64,000 bases of DNA from Solanum dulcamara (GCF_947179165.1 NC_077240.1:48606501-48670500), one strand, 5' to 3'; shown: positions 10,641-22,845, counted from the first letter of the stretch. Numbers and translations: made by a program. The notes: generated by a model not told the origin, from the letters alone.

Positions 10641-12573
10641 TGTCACAGCCCAAACTAGGGCCTAGATGTGACAAATCAATTAGTATTCCCAAAGAAACCC
10701 CAACTAAGCCTTTTAGCATATCATAAGCATACATATGGTAACAAATAAGCGGAAACTCATAAAAGTCCAACAAAACATAGCACAACTAAAGAGAATCAAG
10801 ACCACATAGACTATTTATCCAACATGCATCTACTTGACTACATAGGTTAAGTTCACCCCCAAGAAGGTAATAACATGGCATATGATAGTCTCAAAATATC
10901 AACATAGTCTAGAAATGACAATAAAAGAATGAATGACTCAGTTTTCCCTCGAAGCATGAGGACTCACTACAAACTCTTCAAAGTGGATCGCCGACTAGCC
11001 ACAAGAATAGAATGGAGCGTCCGTCCCTACATTATGATATAATATAGGCAATAAAGTATGCGTTACTACATTTGAATGTACTAAGTATGTGTCCAATAGA
11101 ATGCATAATTAAAACCATGTCGTGCAAATGACTATTTCAAATGGCATGATAAGAGAAGTAGTAAAATTATAAGTAAACATAAGATAGGTCAATGCACATT
11201 AAACCATACGAGTATAATATAAAATTAAAGGAAAGGAGTGATTTTTTAAAATATCATAAGGACCATACATATGTGGGAGATAACCATATCCGACAATAAG
11301 ACCATGAGAGCTATTACATGAAATTCGATGATCCCCACATCGACAATGGGAAATTACTTGCCAAGGTAGACTCCGTACCATGAACAAATTCTATATGTGG
11401 ATCCACTAGCTAGGGCATAAAGGAAAACCTACGGTGGCAATGTAGTTACGGGACTAGATATTGCTACTAAGGACCATCTGGGTCGAGTCCCCACCTCAAA
11501 TTCCTCTCGGTACTGAGTGAACATCCCATGGAATACATATCATTATCATAAATCATAACCTTTTCTTAATCATACTTCATAAACTTGTTCATAGTAATAA
11601 TTCAATGTCATGTGATTCAAGTAATGTGGGTCTAGGCCTTCCATCATTGCAAATCCTTTTCATAGAAATATCATTAGGCTCTTAAGTCATCCTCATTTAT
11701 AAAACTTGCTTGCACACTTAAAATTCATCATCATAGCTTATACTTGAAATGAGGGTAGAAACATGAATACATGATCAATTTAATTAAAAACATGCATGCT
11801 CATATACTTTATACCAACCCATATATAATTTATGAAAATAATATCAATTCAAAGTATAATTGAAAATACCCATAATCCATATTATGAACTCTAGAGATTA
11901 ATGTAGTAAAATTCATAGAAAAACTCTTCAATTCTATGCTATAATCATCAATTTATAATAAAATAGGATCTTAATCATAATTGAAAATCATAATTCATGC
12001 AATTGGAATAGGGATCATAAACCCATAAAAATACATGCTTTAATTGATTAAAAAAGTATGGAATTAGTTGGGCTCCATGGGTGAAAGTACCCTAGGATAA
12101 AATATCCACATACCTTGAGTGAGTAAACTAAAGAAATTTGAAGAAAGTTGGGCTTTCAATAGAGAGCTTGAGAGAATTTCTTCGAAGTCTCCAATGGAGT
12201 CCTTGAGAGGTTTTTATAGAAAGAAATATTTGAATAGGTGAATTGTGGTAGAATGAATGACATTAGAGGTATAAGTTAATTTATAGATATGAATTAGGTC
12301 CTAAAAATGTTTATGTTCATTAACTAATAATTAGAAAAATATCTAGAGTGTCCCTACTTAAAAACTAAATTCGGACAGAAAACCTACGCTAAGTCCACGA
12401 CGCGAACTTGTTCCCATAGGCCAATTTTGAAAAAAATGATATTTTGGCTAGAATTTGTCTTGGGAAAAAATTACATTATTGGAGAAAGTCCGCAATGCAG
12501 ACTTTTCATGCACCCTACTATTTTGGGCAATTTCTTAAAAAATTTATCTTTCCATATATGGGGGGATATTAAT
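10641..12573 (-). mobile_element. solo LTR, family C, nested in family-D LTR
   Basis: On the plus strand it runs from TGTCACAGCCC to GGGGATATTAAT. On the minus strand it aligns over its length with the LTRs at 41825 and 44614, including the stretch with CTCAAGCTCTCTATTGAAAG. Flanks AGTTA (10636-10640) and ATTTA (12574-12578) form an imperfect 5-bp duplication. Deleting it restores continuity with the intact family-D LTR start at 47752. A TATA-like box is at about 12281-12287 and hairpins at 11036-11058 and 11073-11094. Confidence 0.82.
11036..11094 (-). other. two-hairpin module (family C, solo)
   Basis: Hairpin 2 at 11036-11058 keeps the 8-bp/7-nt geometry, with one pair becoming a G-U wobble in minus-strand RNA. 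Hairpin 1 at 11073-11094 pairs ten positions with one mismatch (TTACTACATT with AATGTACTAA). Confidence 0.7.
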
Positions 12574-13194
12574 ATTTAATGCATTCATTTTATTGTTTAG
12601 ATTATTTCTATAGCAACCCCAAGTCATTTATGACTTGCTGGCATTGACTGTTTGGTTGTCTGGTCGTTCTTTTGAGTTTTAGGCCCATTTCCCAATTTTG
12701 GAATTTTTTAAACATTAAAAATTAATTTCGGTCATAGCATTAGGTAAATGAGCTCGGAATGGAATTTGAATAGTTTCATCAGCTTTAAAATGGCCATATT
12801 AGGCTAGTATCATGATCGGCATGAGTATCAAGGCATTTAGTTTGAATTTGGGGCCATTTGGCGTTTTAGCCTTTGAAATTTATTGTCAGTTTGACTTTGG
12901 TCAACATTCTTAAAAATGCGTTTGGTTGAAATTTTTGTTAGCGAGGTTAATTCCAAAATATTGAGTTTGATTTAGAATGACCTTTTGTGCTCTTCTTAAG
13001 TTTTCGATCTAATCCCGAGGCCGGCTTAGAATGACACTTGGAAGTGGTACCCACTTTTTGTCAAGATAACCTCATATGAAAATTTCAAATGTGCCATTAA
13101 ATTTGAAATATCAAATTATGTGGGATAGCATATTGCATTTGCATGCATGGGGTTCTGAATAAATCTCGAGCACCCCATCGGAGATTTGGGCATT

Positions 13195-13425
13195 TTCAAA
13201 ACTACTTTGCGTCAGCTATTTCTGGTGCTATCACTAATAGCGACCCTTGGTCACTATAGCGACTGTCGCTAAACTGAAAAATATGTCACTAAAGTGACCA
13301 GGCCCCATTGGGGAGGTGTCGCTTAGGCAGCTGGTTGTTTAAGAGACTGGTCGCTTAAGCGATATGGTGTTGCTAAAGCGATGTCGCCTCTTTGAGATAG
13401 TTGCTTAAGCGACTTTTGGGGTTGC
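13195..13425. repeat. U3 palindrome cluster, CGCTTAAGCG type
   Basis: Repeated TCGCT, AAAGTGACC and TAAGCGAC words occur in both orientations, including a perfect TCGCTTAAGCGA palindrome at 13351-13362. The same cluster type lies in the other family-D LTRs. Confidence 0.75.
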
Positions 13426-15636
13426 TCTTGTGAAACCTATGGGTTATTTCTATTCTATTTTTTAGTTTAATTGTCCAAGTTAAAACTCACATATCTCTCT
13501 CATTTCTTGGCAAAATTTGGTGATTTAAAGTTCCATTTGTGGGGAATTGCTAGGAGATGGTGTTGGGGACTTCGGAAATTGGTTGGGGACCTTTGTTTGA
13601 GGTAAAATGACTTGTAAACCTGCTGCAATTGTTGAAATTAGCTTAAAATTGGGAAATTCTTTCTTGTCATTGTTCTTGCTGATTCGAGCCATGAATTGTG
13701 TTTGATTTTGGAACACAAGTTTAGGGAGGTATTTAGGATATTTTTATGGACTCCATTCTAAAATTACTGGAGATGGTCCTACATTTTCCTTTTTGACTCC
13801 AGAATTGGGCCATCTCTAATTTTGATAATTCTAATGTTAAAATGACCGTAATGACAGTATGATTCTATTTTTTTTATAGTGTGGCAGCATTTCAAAGCCA
13901 CATGAAAGGGAAAATCTCTGGCTACATGTTTTAGAGTGCTCGCGGTCGGCCTACAGGTAGGATACGACCTCATTTGTTGTTGATTTGTGTGAATTTGGGG
14001 GTAATAGGTGGTTGAGCAAGCTAAATTTCTAGAATCCATATCTTAGACTTAATTTTTTAGGTAATTCGGGTCATTGAATCATATCTATTTTAATTGTTGA
14101 TCCTTTATACCTTATGGTATGAATCTGTGTGGTTTGTTTATATTGTTGGAAGCATGTTTGGCTTAAGTCTAAGCTTAAACTAGTGATTACCATAGAATTG
14201 CGTACTTTTAGAGACGTTAGGCCTTGAAACTTTTTTGATGTTGCTTGGGATGGCTTAGATCCCTGTAAACTAATATAACAGACTTGAGTTTGATAGTCTA
14301 GGCCTTTGCTAGGAACCTCTTATCCATAATTCCTTGATTTTGCTGGTCCCAGATTACTTGAGTCTTGGTTTTGGAAGCTAATCGTCGATTATGTTTGGAT
14401 ATGGTTTAGACTAGAGTGATTTATTGATGGCACTCGGATTGGGGGTAGTCCCCGTGATGCTCATCTATCCACTGATACTAATTCAAACTGATTCTCCCAT
14501 ATTCATGGTTCAAGTCCCCAACTCACTCCATTGGGTGTGGTTCATGTCCTTGCCTTGGTATTATTGCTTTGGTTCAAGTCCCTTACTTTATTTTGTAGTA
14601 GTTCATGTCCACCAATGTGGTTCAAATCCATAGCTACCTTTTAGACTTCGTTTAAGTCCATAGCTACTTTCACCTTGTTTCAAGTCCTTGGTCATATTTA
14701 TACGTGGTTCAAGTCCACGATTTTCCTTATCCTTAGTTCAATTCCTAGGTTACTCCGAATCTTGGTTCAAGTCCTTGATTCTTTCATCTTCATTCAGTTC
14801 AATTCCTTAACTCTTTCAAGCTTTGCTTAAAGCTTCAGGCTAACGGTTTGGTTCGGTTCAAGTCCATGGGAATTTGTGACATTAATAGGAACTTCGTTGG
14901 TTTCTCCTACTTTATTTCAACTCTTTTCTTTGCACCTGTCGGGCTTATGGGAGTCTGCTCGGGTCTTAATTTTAACTTGTTCATGAGTGTACCCATCAGG
15001 TTTATGGGAGCCCAGTTGGATTTAGTTAGCTACTCTCCTTTTCTTTGTGTGTGAGTATGCTCGTGTACATACCTATTAGATTTTCTCATTCTTGTCTCTA
15101 GTAGTATTTTAGATTCTTGCATTTTATATTAATTTTGCTTTTCTTGCTTAGTCGCCCTATGATGCCTACTGGTTACCTATTGTTTTGGTACTCATACTAC
15201 ATTCTGTATCTATTTTCATGATACATGTCCGAGCACCAGCTACTAGCATAAATCTCAAGCCAGTTGCAGTCTTATTTGGAGCTGAGTGTGAGCACACATA
15301 GTCCTTGATTTACCCGTCTGCTTCTGTATATATATATAGATTGACTTGTCTTTTTCTTTTTGAGATAGTCTTATTTCTGTGATCCACTTTTGGGACTTGT
15401 ATTAATTTTGTTAGTAGCTCTGTACATGTGACTTCTAAGTTATAGGAGGGATCTTTTATTTGTATATAGTTTTGGCTTGCTTCTTCTCTTCCATTTTTGA
15501 TTCCTGTTATTTTATTTGAATATTGGTATTCTACACTTGCATCCCATTACTCATAGTTCTAGGATATAGATTGGCTTGCCTACTGGTGGGTCATAGTAGG
15601 CGCTATCATGACTTGAGGATTCGAGTCCTGACAAGT

Positions 15637-15648
15637 TGGTATTAGAGC
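15637..15648 (+). other. primer-binding site, initiator-Met tRNA, one change
   Basis: TGGTATTAGAGC differs from the initiator-Met site by one C-to-T change. It starts three bases after the LTR end. Confidence 0.8.
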
Positions 15649-15843
15649 CCAGGTTCACCGGTCTTACTTGTACAAAGCTAACATCTAGTAGAGTCCTGCG
15701 AATTGTTCCATAACTTAACTTTGAGAGTCTAAAGGATGTCTTTACGAACTTGTTCTATTTTGTATCACTATCGGGTAGTGTGTGTCTTATTAGAGTTTCA
15801 TGAAATTTCACTTGTTCCACTCTTTTATAGGATAGTTCACATG

Positions 15844-16156
15844 TATGGTAGAGTGGCCAGGGGTGATGCACCCAGTCCTGCTGATAGAGCCACAGCCAGG
15901 GGTAAAGGCCGACCCGAAGTCATGACAAGGCTATAGCCCTAGCCCATGGCAGAGAGAAGACTCCAGAGTCAGAGGTGGAGCCACAGTTAGATCAATCGGT
16001 TGTCCTAGACTAGCCTAGACATCGCCCGCATAAGTTACAACTTCAGACCTATAGGATATGTTATCCTTGATATTGGTTGCGATAGAGGGTATGAAACAGG
16101 CCCCAGCCCTAGCTACTCTAATGTTATAGGGTCAGGCTGTACCAGCAGTTCAGTTG
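15844..16156 (+). pseudogene. gag: gag N-terminal relic (family-D element), first part
   Basis: The frame from ATG at 15844 is rich in Arg, Gly, Ala and Pro (VARGDAPSPADRATARGKG), typical of the N-terminus of plant gypsy gag. It stops at about 15934 and decays. The coding sequence is then split at 16157 by a solo family-B LTR and resumes at 19030. Confidence 0.6.
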
Positions 16157-16249
16157 TGTAAGACCTCAGAAACTTGGAAAGTCCTAAACAAAGGATCAAA
16201 GGAGGAAATCTCAAAAAGTTGCAGAAACCAGCATCAGCAGTTGATCATG

Positions 16250-17085
16250 AAAGCTATCACGGGCCATGGTGAGCACTACGGACTATGGTGAGCAACCATG
16301 GTAGAGATTTAGAGGTTCCGACTTGTAGGGAGAATACCAAGAAAAAAGACCACGAATTGTGGTGAGCACCATAGGCCTTGAAGACCTCCGTGGTGACCCT
16401 TCCCCAAAACCCTCAGGAAACATCCCAACACAAGAGCCATGGATGACCACCATGGCTCGTAGAGCTTTTCACAGACTGTGAAGATGGTCCATTCGTTCTA
16501 TCTTATGGGTTTTAAGGTTAATTCTTTAGAGTGGGAATAGATTTGGAGATGCTTTAAGGTCACAAGAATCCTTAAGCACAAAGTTAAGTTGAAAGCTTCC
16601 TTACCAATTGAGTTTCGATGTAAGATTTTACATAGGTTAACTTTAATAGATTATATCTCCTTGAATATATAGACTCAGGTGTTATATCACCTAACAAATA
16701 AAAGGTCTCTGAATCCTCTTTCCAACTCCACCGAGTTTGCCTTATTTGGAGTTTGGAGTAAAACGTTATGGCCATTTTAGTGAAGCTTCTGAGACTGGTG
16801 AGGACTATGGACAGTGGTGGAATTTGGTGAAACGCAATAAGGTCCGTAGTGGCTGTCCGTGAAGGCCACTTTTCAACCAGTTCAAGCCCTGGGATCACTG
16901 GTGAGCACCACAACCCGTGAAGGTCTTCCGTGAACCTCAGTACGGTCCGTAATGTCCGTTCTTGAAGAAGGTTTAGAGACTTCTCTGCAACACTTTCCAA
17001 AATATTTTTCCGAGTCTTTTATCATGGGACCCCACCACAGTCTGTGGTAGGCATCACGGACCATGAAGGTCCCCCATGAAGCCAG
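16250..17085. repeat. U3 palindrome cluster, CCATGG/CACGGTCCGTG type
   Basis: Two groups (about 16250-16470 and 16800-17085) contain many GTGAGCACCA, CCATGG and ACGGTCCGT words in both orientations, for example facing CCATGG copies at about 16438-16456. Confidence 0.7.
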
Positions 17086-18547
17086 TTCTGGCCAGATCTT
17101 TAAATGGGTTTTTAGTTGTTTCCTACGTTTTAACTCAAAGTGAGGTCATTTTGAAGGCAAAATAAACTATCTAAAAGACCCCAAAGTATTCCTAGACTCA
17201 TTTACTCTCACTCAAAATTCTTAGACCCAAACCCTAACCTCTTAAGTTCCTCTCAAGCGTTCTTCCTCCATCTCCAAGAAATGTTCTAGGGTTTTACTCC
17301 AAGAAGATCAAGCCTCCATTTCTTTTCAAGTTTTGCATTATAGATTTCACTCCTCAAGGTATGTGGGTTTTCATTCATGGGTCCTTGCACCCATGGAGCC
17401 CAAAGGTTTTCTCAAAACTAGCATTTCAATCGTAAATAATGAAATCTTATGGGCTTTTATATGATGACTTTAAATGCATAGATTATGATATATTTGAAGT
17501 TTTCTTACATATATTGATGTATATTTACTCTTGATTTCATGCAGTTATGATGTTATTAAAGTGCCTATATGAAGGCTTGGAAAGGGTTTTAAGACATATA
17601 TGGTGGGTTACTTTAAGAATGTGTATTTTATGCATTTCTATCACTCCCATGCATGTAAGAAGTCTTTAAAGGCATTGAAAGGTTTTTATGAAATGAACCC
17701 ACCTAGTTTCCTATGATAAAGTAAATTTGAAATGAAGTTTGACTCCAATGAATGTTATAAAGCAAATGCTTATGAAAGGGAGTCTTTATGAAATGATTAA
17801 TTGATGAAAGAGCTTCTCAGCCAGGCTAAGGTTTCAATGTGAAAGGACAATCCTCACATTGAATCAAATGAAATGTTTAAGATTATGATATGACATATAT
17901 GACATTACTATATGCCGTCAATGCTTTTGAACATTTTTCCAAAAGGTAGGTCCGATTAACATGGTGCCCGAAATACCATCACTGATTTTAAACCTAATTT
18001 TCTTATAAATCAAGGTTCATTAGTAGGATGGTAAATAAGGTATGACAGCCATGATGATATTATAAACCAAAGGTTTTAACGAGATATTACACCGATTGAT
18101 GTTTTAGTATTAAAGTTATATAATGCTTATTCTATATTGATGTTTAAATGTTATTCCATAAGATTTGACCTAGCACCGAATGTAGTATGTAGATGGGGCT
18201 CGATCGAAGGGGTTCTTAAGTAAAGTCTCATATTGCATTAGCTATGTGCCACTATAGGAGCCCTTGTCGGCTAGGCCTTTGTAGCCATCAAATGTTAAAG
18301 TTAAAATTAAAGAATGTTTAAAGATGATCTGAGTTCTACCTGGCAAGTAGTTTCCCCGTGCCAACGTAAGGCGATATGTTGGATTCCATGTAATAGGTCA
18401 CATGGTCTTAAATATCGGTTATGGTCATCTCTCTACAAATAAAGGTTTTCAAATATTATGTACATGATTGATTATGCATGCATTGCATTATGTTTCATAT
18501 TATGCTAATTTCCTATTGATTCTTTAAAGTCATGCATGCCTACATAC

Positions 18548-18603
18548 TTAGTACATTCAAAGTACTAACGCATATTTTTGCCTACATGATATCACCATGT
18601 AGG
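18548..18603 (+). other. two-hairpin module near LTR 3' end (family B)
   Basis: Hairpin 1 at 18548-18568 is TTAGTAC, 7-nt loop, GTACTAA. Hairpin 2 at 18581-18603 is CCTACATG, 7-nt loop, CATGTAGG. Both stems are perfect. Confidence 0.78.
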
Positions 18604-19029
18604 GACCGGTGTTCCTCCTCGATCTCCTCCCCATGGCTAGCTCAGATTAGTTTGAAGATTACTTGTGGTGAGTTCCCATGTTTCGGGAACAACATCCATT
18701 TTATTCTAAGCTTATGTTATATAGAACATTAAGATTTTTATTAAGGCATTTCTTGACACTTATTTTGAGGGTGATCTAGGGATATATCTTAGCCCCCGCC
18801 AAGTCTATTAGTAGAGGTATGTTTGGACACAAATGGAAAATATTTTAAAGTTGTTAAGGACTCTTGTTCTATGATATTTCCCTTAGTCCCGTTTCCCCTT
18901 TTTATTTTCATTCGTTATTATATGTCATTACCTATGAAAAGCTAAATGAATACTAAGAGGCTTGGGTGAGGCACCTTTTGGTGCCTTATTAGCCATGTCA
19001 CGTCTAAGCTCTAGGCTTGGATTATGACA

Positions 19030-20490
19030 AACTGCCATTAGCACCTGTCATCATACAGCTAGATGATTTAGAGAGCCTCATGCCATTGTGAGAGTAGAAG
19101 ATTCTTTGGGTGTTTCTCTGATTATCACCACCGATATTTTTTTGGGGCTGTGGGGGAGAATGCCTATGAGTTTCTACTTACTTTTTGTGAGCGTCTTCAG
19201 ACTCTGGGATTGGTGGAGTCACTAGGAGCCAACTTTACCATATATCAGCTAGATGGTCCAGTCTGGCAGTGGTGGTATTCACATTTATAGAATAGGCTAG
19301 TGGGGTCTCCACCAGTGTCGTGTATAGAGGTTTTTGAGATTTTATTATCCAAGTTCATCCCTAGGAGCATTAGTGATCTACTTAGAGATTAGTTTATGCG
19401 GTTAGAGCAGGGCTCCATGACCGTGTCAGATATGAGGCTAGATTCCATGAGCTCTCCTAGCATGCCACTATGATATTACCTATCTGGATGAGAGAGTTCA
19501 GTGCTTTGTTTGAGGATTGAGTCTTCAGCTCCAAATTGAGACTTAGTCCCTAGTTTCAGTGGGCCTCTCTTTTCTGGATGTGATGTACCACGCTTGTACA
19601 CTTGACAAGCTCCTTTATGAGGCCTAAGGGTAGCATCATGAGAACCAGATAGGATGATAGACACGGTGGGCCCAGTTTTAGGCCCAGGGACTCATATGAT
19701 AGACCTTACCATAGTTTCTAGCAAGGTAAGTCCAGTGACTCTTTCTAACTTCGCTACATACTATAGAGGGTGACCATCAAAGTCAAGGTGGCTCTAGTTC
19801 TAGTCTGAGTTAGGGACGTGGTGGTATTCAGATATTTCTTCACGCCGAGGTAGCCGACCCCCAGTTGTAGGGAGACTGCCAAAAGGGTAATATGATTGTG
19901 GAGATCTAGATCATTGGTTCCATGAGTTCCCTCTTTGTAGGTTAGCCTCACCTGCTCTGCAAGCAGATAGACCTGCACCAGCAGCGGCATCTCCAATTAT
20001 TAGTGGATTTTAAGGTCAGGACCGCAGGGGTGGTAACTAGGGTGCACGGGGAGGTCATTGGGGAGACATGATAGGTTTTTAAGTCGATGGATGAGGTAGA
20101 GGATCCCAGGTCCATTTTTATACAACTCGAGCTAGAGAAGAGATAGATGCATCGGGCGATGTGATTAAAAGTACGATTCTTTTATGCCATCAGTCTACCT
20201 CAACTTTATTTGATCCAAGCTCCACTTATTCTTATGTATCTGTGTATTTCACCCCTTGACTGAGTATGAGTCTAAAGCCCTTAGCAGATTTGTTGTGTGT
20301 TTTGACCCCGATAGGTGATTATTTAGTAGTGGATCAAGTTTTCAGATCCTGTGTCGTGACTATTTAGGAGCGGGACACTAGGGGTGATCTTATTTTAGTT
20401 TATATGTTAGATTTTGACATGATTCTATGCATGAACTGGTTATCCCTTCCCCAAGCAATCTTGGATTATGATGCCAAGACCATTACCATA
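19030..20490 (+). pseudogene. gag-pro: gag (continued) and protease relic, family-D element
   Basis: The gag core reads GVGENAYEFLLTFCERLQTL, then LVESLGANFTIYQLDG, then WQWWYSHL and SPPVSCIEVF, and an LEQGSMTVSD block near 19400, with stops throughout. The protease follows at about 20190-20480: LFDPSSTYSYVS is the position of the catalytic-Asp loop (usually D-S/T-G in this lineage; here the region reads DPSST), then DMILCMNWLS and AILDYDAKTITI. Homology ends near 20490, before reverse transcriptase, so the element is truncated there. Confidence 0.8.
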
Positions 20491-21164
20491 TGAAACCTTC
20501 AAAACTTAGACATAATAAGATCAAGAAAGGACCACGTCATAGGACGATGTCCTTCGAGCCATAAATTAATTACTTTTTATCAAATAATTTTTTATTTAAA
20601 GCTAAAACGTGTTTATACTCACAATAGTAAGATCTTGAAACTCCAAATCTACATACTAACACACGGATATATAAGTGTTCATATAACTAAACATATAATT
20701 CATAATAGAAACTCCACATAAATAACCAAATTTACATACTAACGACTACATGAGATAATTTTGAATAACGTCGTTCATGCTTTGATTCACAATACAAAAA
20801 ATTAAATAACTAAAAAGGAGCGGAATAAGAACCTGTGCAACCAATTTAAGCAAAAATAATAACAAGGATGCCTTTTACTAGTGTTGTGCTTTTTCTTATC
20901 ACTATCTTTTTCCTCTCTTTTTTTTGCTCTCTGTGCGTGTGTTCCTTTCTTTTTGTGTGTGATGTAGTTCTTATTTTGATGTGCAGGGGGTGAGGATTTT
21001 TTCTTCTTTTTTTTCCTGTTGTTCGTGTGTTTTTTCTCTTTTTCTTTCTGTTGTATATTTTTTGATGTGTTATGGCTGCTCTCCTTTTTTTTCTCCTTGT
21101 TTTCCCGTGTCTCTTTCTGTGTGTGTATGTGTTGTATCAAAACTTTCAAGTTCTTCCAAATTAA
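20491..21164. other. unassigned stretch with C/T- and GT-rich low complexity
   Basis: AT-rich to about 20870, then strongly pyrimidine-rich with GTGTGT runs at about 20880-21150. Frames over it on both strands encode only Lys/Glu/Ser-rich or Phe/Ser/Cys-rich strings and are composition artefacts. It separates a truncated protease from a truncated LTR. Confidence 0.5.
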
Positions 21165-22724
21165 TTGGTGTTCTAACTCAATTTATGTGGGTATTGATTC
21201 ATGGATCCTTTCATCCATGAAGCCCAATCAATTTCTCAAGGTTTTCTATCAAATTAAAGTATGGTATTTTATGGATTTTGTGATCTCTATTCCAATTGCA
21301 TTAATTTTAATTTAAAGTATGATCATGAGTCTATTTTGATATAAATTGATGGTTATTGAATTAAATTAAAGAGTTTTTTCATGAATTCTCCTACTTTGAT
21401 TTCTAGGGTTTATGATGTAAATTATGAGTATTTTCAATTATACTTCCAAATGATACTATCTATATGAATTATGTATGGGCTGATATAAATTTTATGATCA
21501 TGTATGTTTTCAAGTAAATTTTATGGTTCATAAGTCAATTGATCATGCATTCATGTCTTTACCCAAATTTCAAGTACAAGCTATGGTCATGAATTTTTAA
21601 AGTATAAATTATGACTATGAATTTTTATTATGATCATGAATTATAAGTATGTTTCAAATTATGGTTCTTCATGCAAGTTATGAAGTAAGACGACCTAAGG
21701 CCTAATGATATGAATTATGCAAATATGATTGTAATGATGAAAGGACAATTCTCACATTACAAGTATGTTATGAAAATGAGCTACTCTATGATTTCAAGAC
21801 TATGATTCATGACTATGATATATGAAATTATGATTTTTATGTTATGTATGTATTCCGTGAGATTTGACTTAGCACCGAATGTGGAATTGAGGTGGGGGAT
21901 CGAAATAAGGGGTTCTTATATAAAGTCTTTTGTCTCATAACTATGTGCCACCATAGGATTGTCTTTTGGCCAGCTAGTGGATCCACAAATAGCATATGTT
22001 CATAATCAGGAGTCTACCTTGGCAAAGTATCCACCTCCTGCTCGATGTGGGGATCATCGGATTCTATGTTATAGCTCGTATGGTCTTATTGTCGGTTATG
22101 GTTCTTATCCCACATATGCATGATCTCTTAAGTATGTTATGAATTTGAATTTATGCTTTTAAATACTTTGGTCAATATGATTTTCTCTTGAATTTACTTA
22201 TTCAATCTTATCATGTGTTTTACTTGACCTTTGCATTCCATGATTTACGTTGCATGTCACGCCCTCACACTTAGTACATTCCAATGTACTAATGCATACT
22301 TTTTGTCTACATTATCTCATAATGTAGGGGTTGAGGTTGAAGATCCTAATCGTCTACGTAACTAGTAGGTGTTCTCCATCCGACGGTGTTATGATGAGTC
22401 CTCATTGACCGGGGACTAGTTTCAAGTTACTTACTGTTTTCTTTTCAAAAAACTTTTGTTTACGTCGTATATTGAGGGTGAGATAGGGACATGTCTTATC
22501 CCCCGCTCATACTCATGTTTAGAGGAATCTAGTTGGACATATGTTTGAGTCTATATTGTTATAAGACATTTTCAGATTTCTATTCATGTTTTAGACTCTG
22601 TTATGATGTTTCTGCTTTTATATTTCACCTTATGTATGCTTCTGATATGTACAAGAGACTTGGTTGTAGCTCTTCAGGGTTTCGATCGTCGTGTTATGAG
22701 TAGGCCCTAGGTTGGGTCATGACA
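21165..22724 (+). mobile_element. 3' part of a family-A LTR, 5' truncated
   Basis: It joins the family just before the TATGTGGGTATTGATTCATGG block and runs to GGTTGGGTCATGACA at 22724, parallel to 6080-7555 of the solo family-A LTR. The U3 with promoter and palindromes is missing. The hairpin module is retained. Confidence 0.8.
22271..22328 (+). other. two-hairpin module (family A, second copy)
   Basis: Hairpin 1 at 22271-22292 has a 10-bp perfect stem (TTAGTACATT with AATGTACTAA) and a 2-nt gap. Hairpin 2 at 22306-22328 has seven Watson-Crick pairs plus one wobble and a 7-nt loop. Confidence 0.78.
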
Positions 22725-22845
22725 CATTATCCATGACATCAATAGTCCTTCATTTTACATCACCCATGATATCACAATTTTCCATTAAAGTTTTAGATTT
22801 TTCTTTATAATTATTTTAATTATTGTTAGGTCCCTCCTTCACACC

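Larger units (their letters stand above)
10611..15633 (+). mobile_element. 5' LTR, family D, split by a solo LTR
   Basis: It begins TGTCATGACCCTCTAGG at 10611, is interrupted after 10640 by a family-C solo LTR, resumes at about 12574 and ends GAGTCCTGACA at 15633, next to a primer-binding site. Without the insert it is about 3.1 kb, close to the 2886-bp copy at 47752-50637. Its U3 carries a CGCTTAAGCG-type palindrome cluster. A short hairpin lies at 15205-15225 (TGTATC, 9-nt loop, GATACA). Confidence 0.85.
16157..19029 (+). mobile_element. solo LTR, family B, inserted in gag
   Basis: It starts TGTAAGACCTCAG and ends GGATTATGACA, length 2873 bp. The flanking pentamers are AGTTG (16152-16156) and AACTG (19030-19034), an imperfect duplication differing by two transitions. 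The U3 to about 17312 resembles the U3 of the family-E LTRs at 53026 and 60986, with the same CACGGTCCGTG-type palindromes. From about 17340 onward it resembles families A and C, including the two-hairpin module. It therefore looks like a mosaic. Confidence 0.85.

Noticed and set aside
20802..21315. Overlapping open frames on both strands (Lys/Glu/Ser-rich on minus, Phe/Ser/Cys-rich on plus)
   Set aside because: They come from a pyrimidine-rich low-complexity tract; no domain, and both strands are open for compositional reasons.
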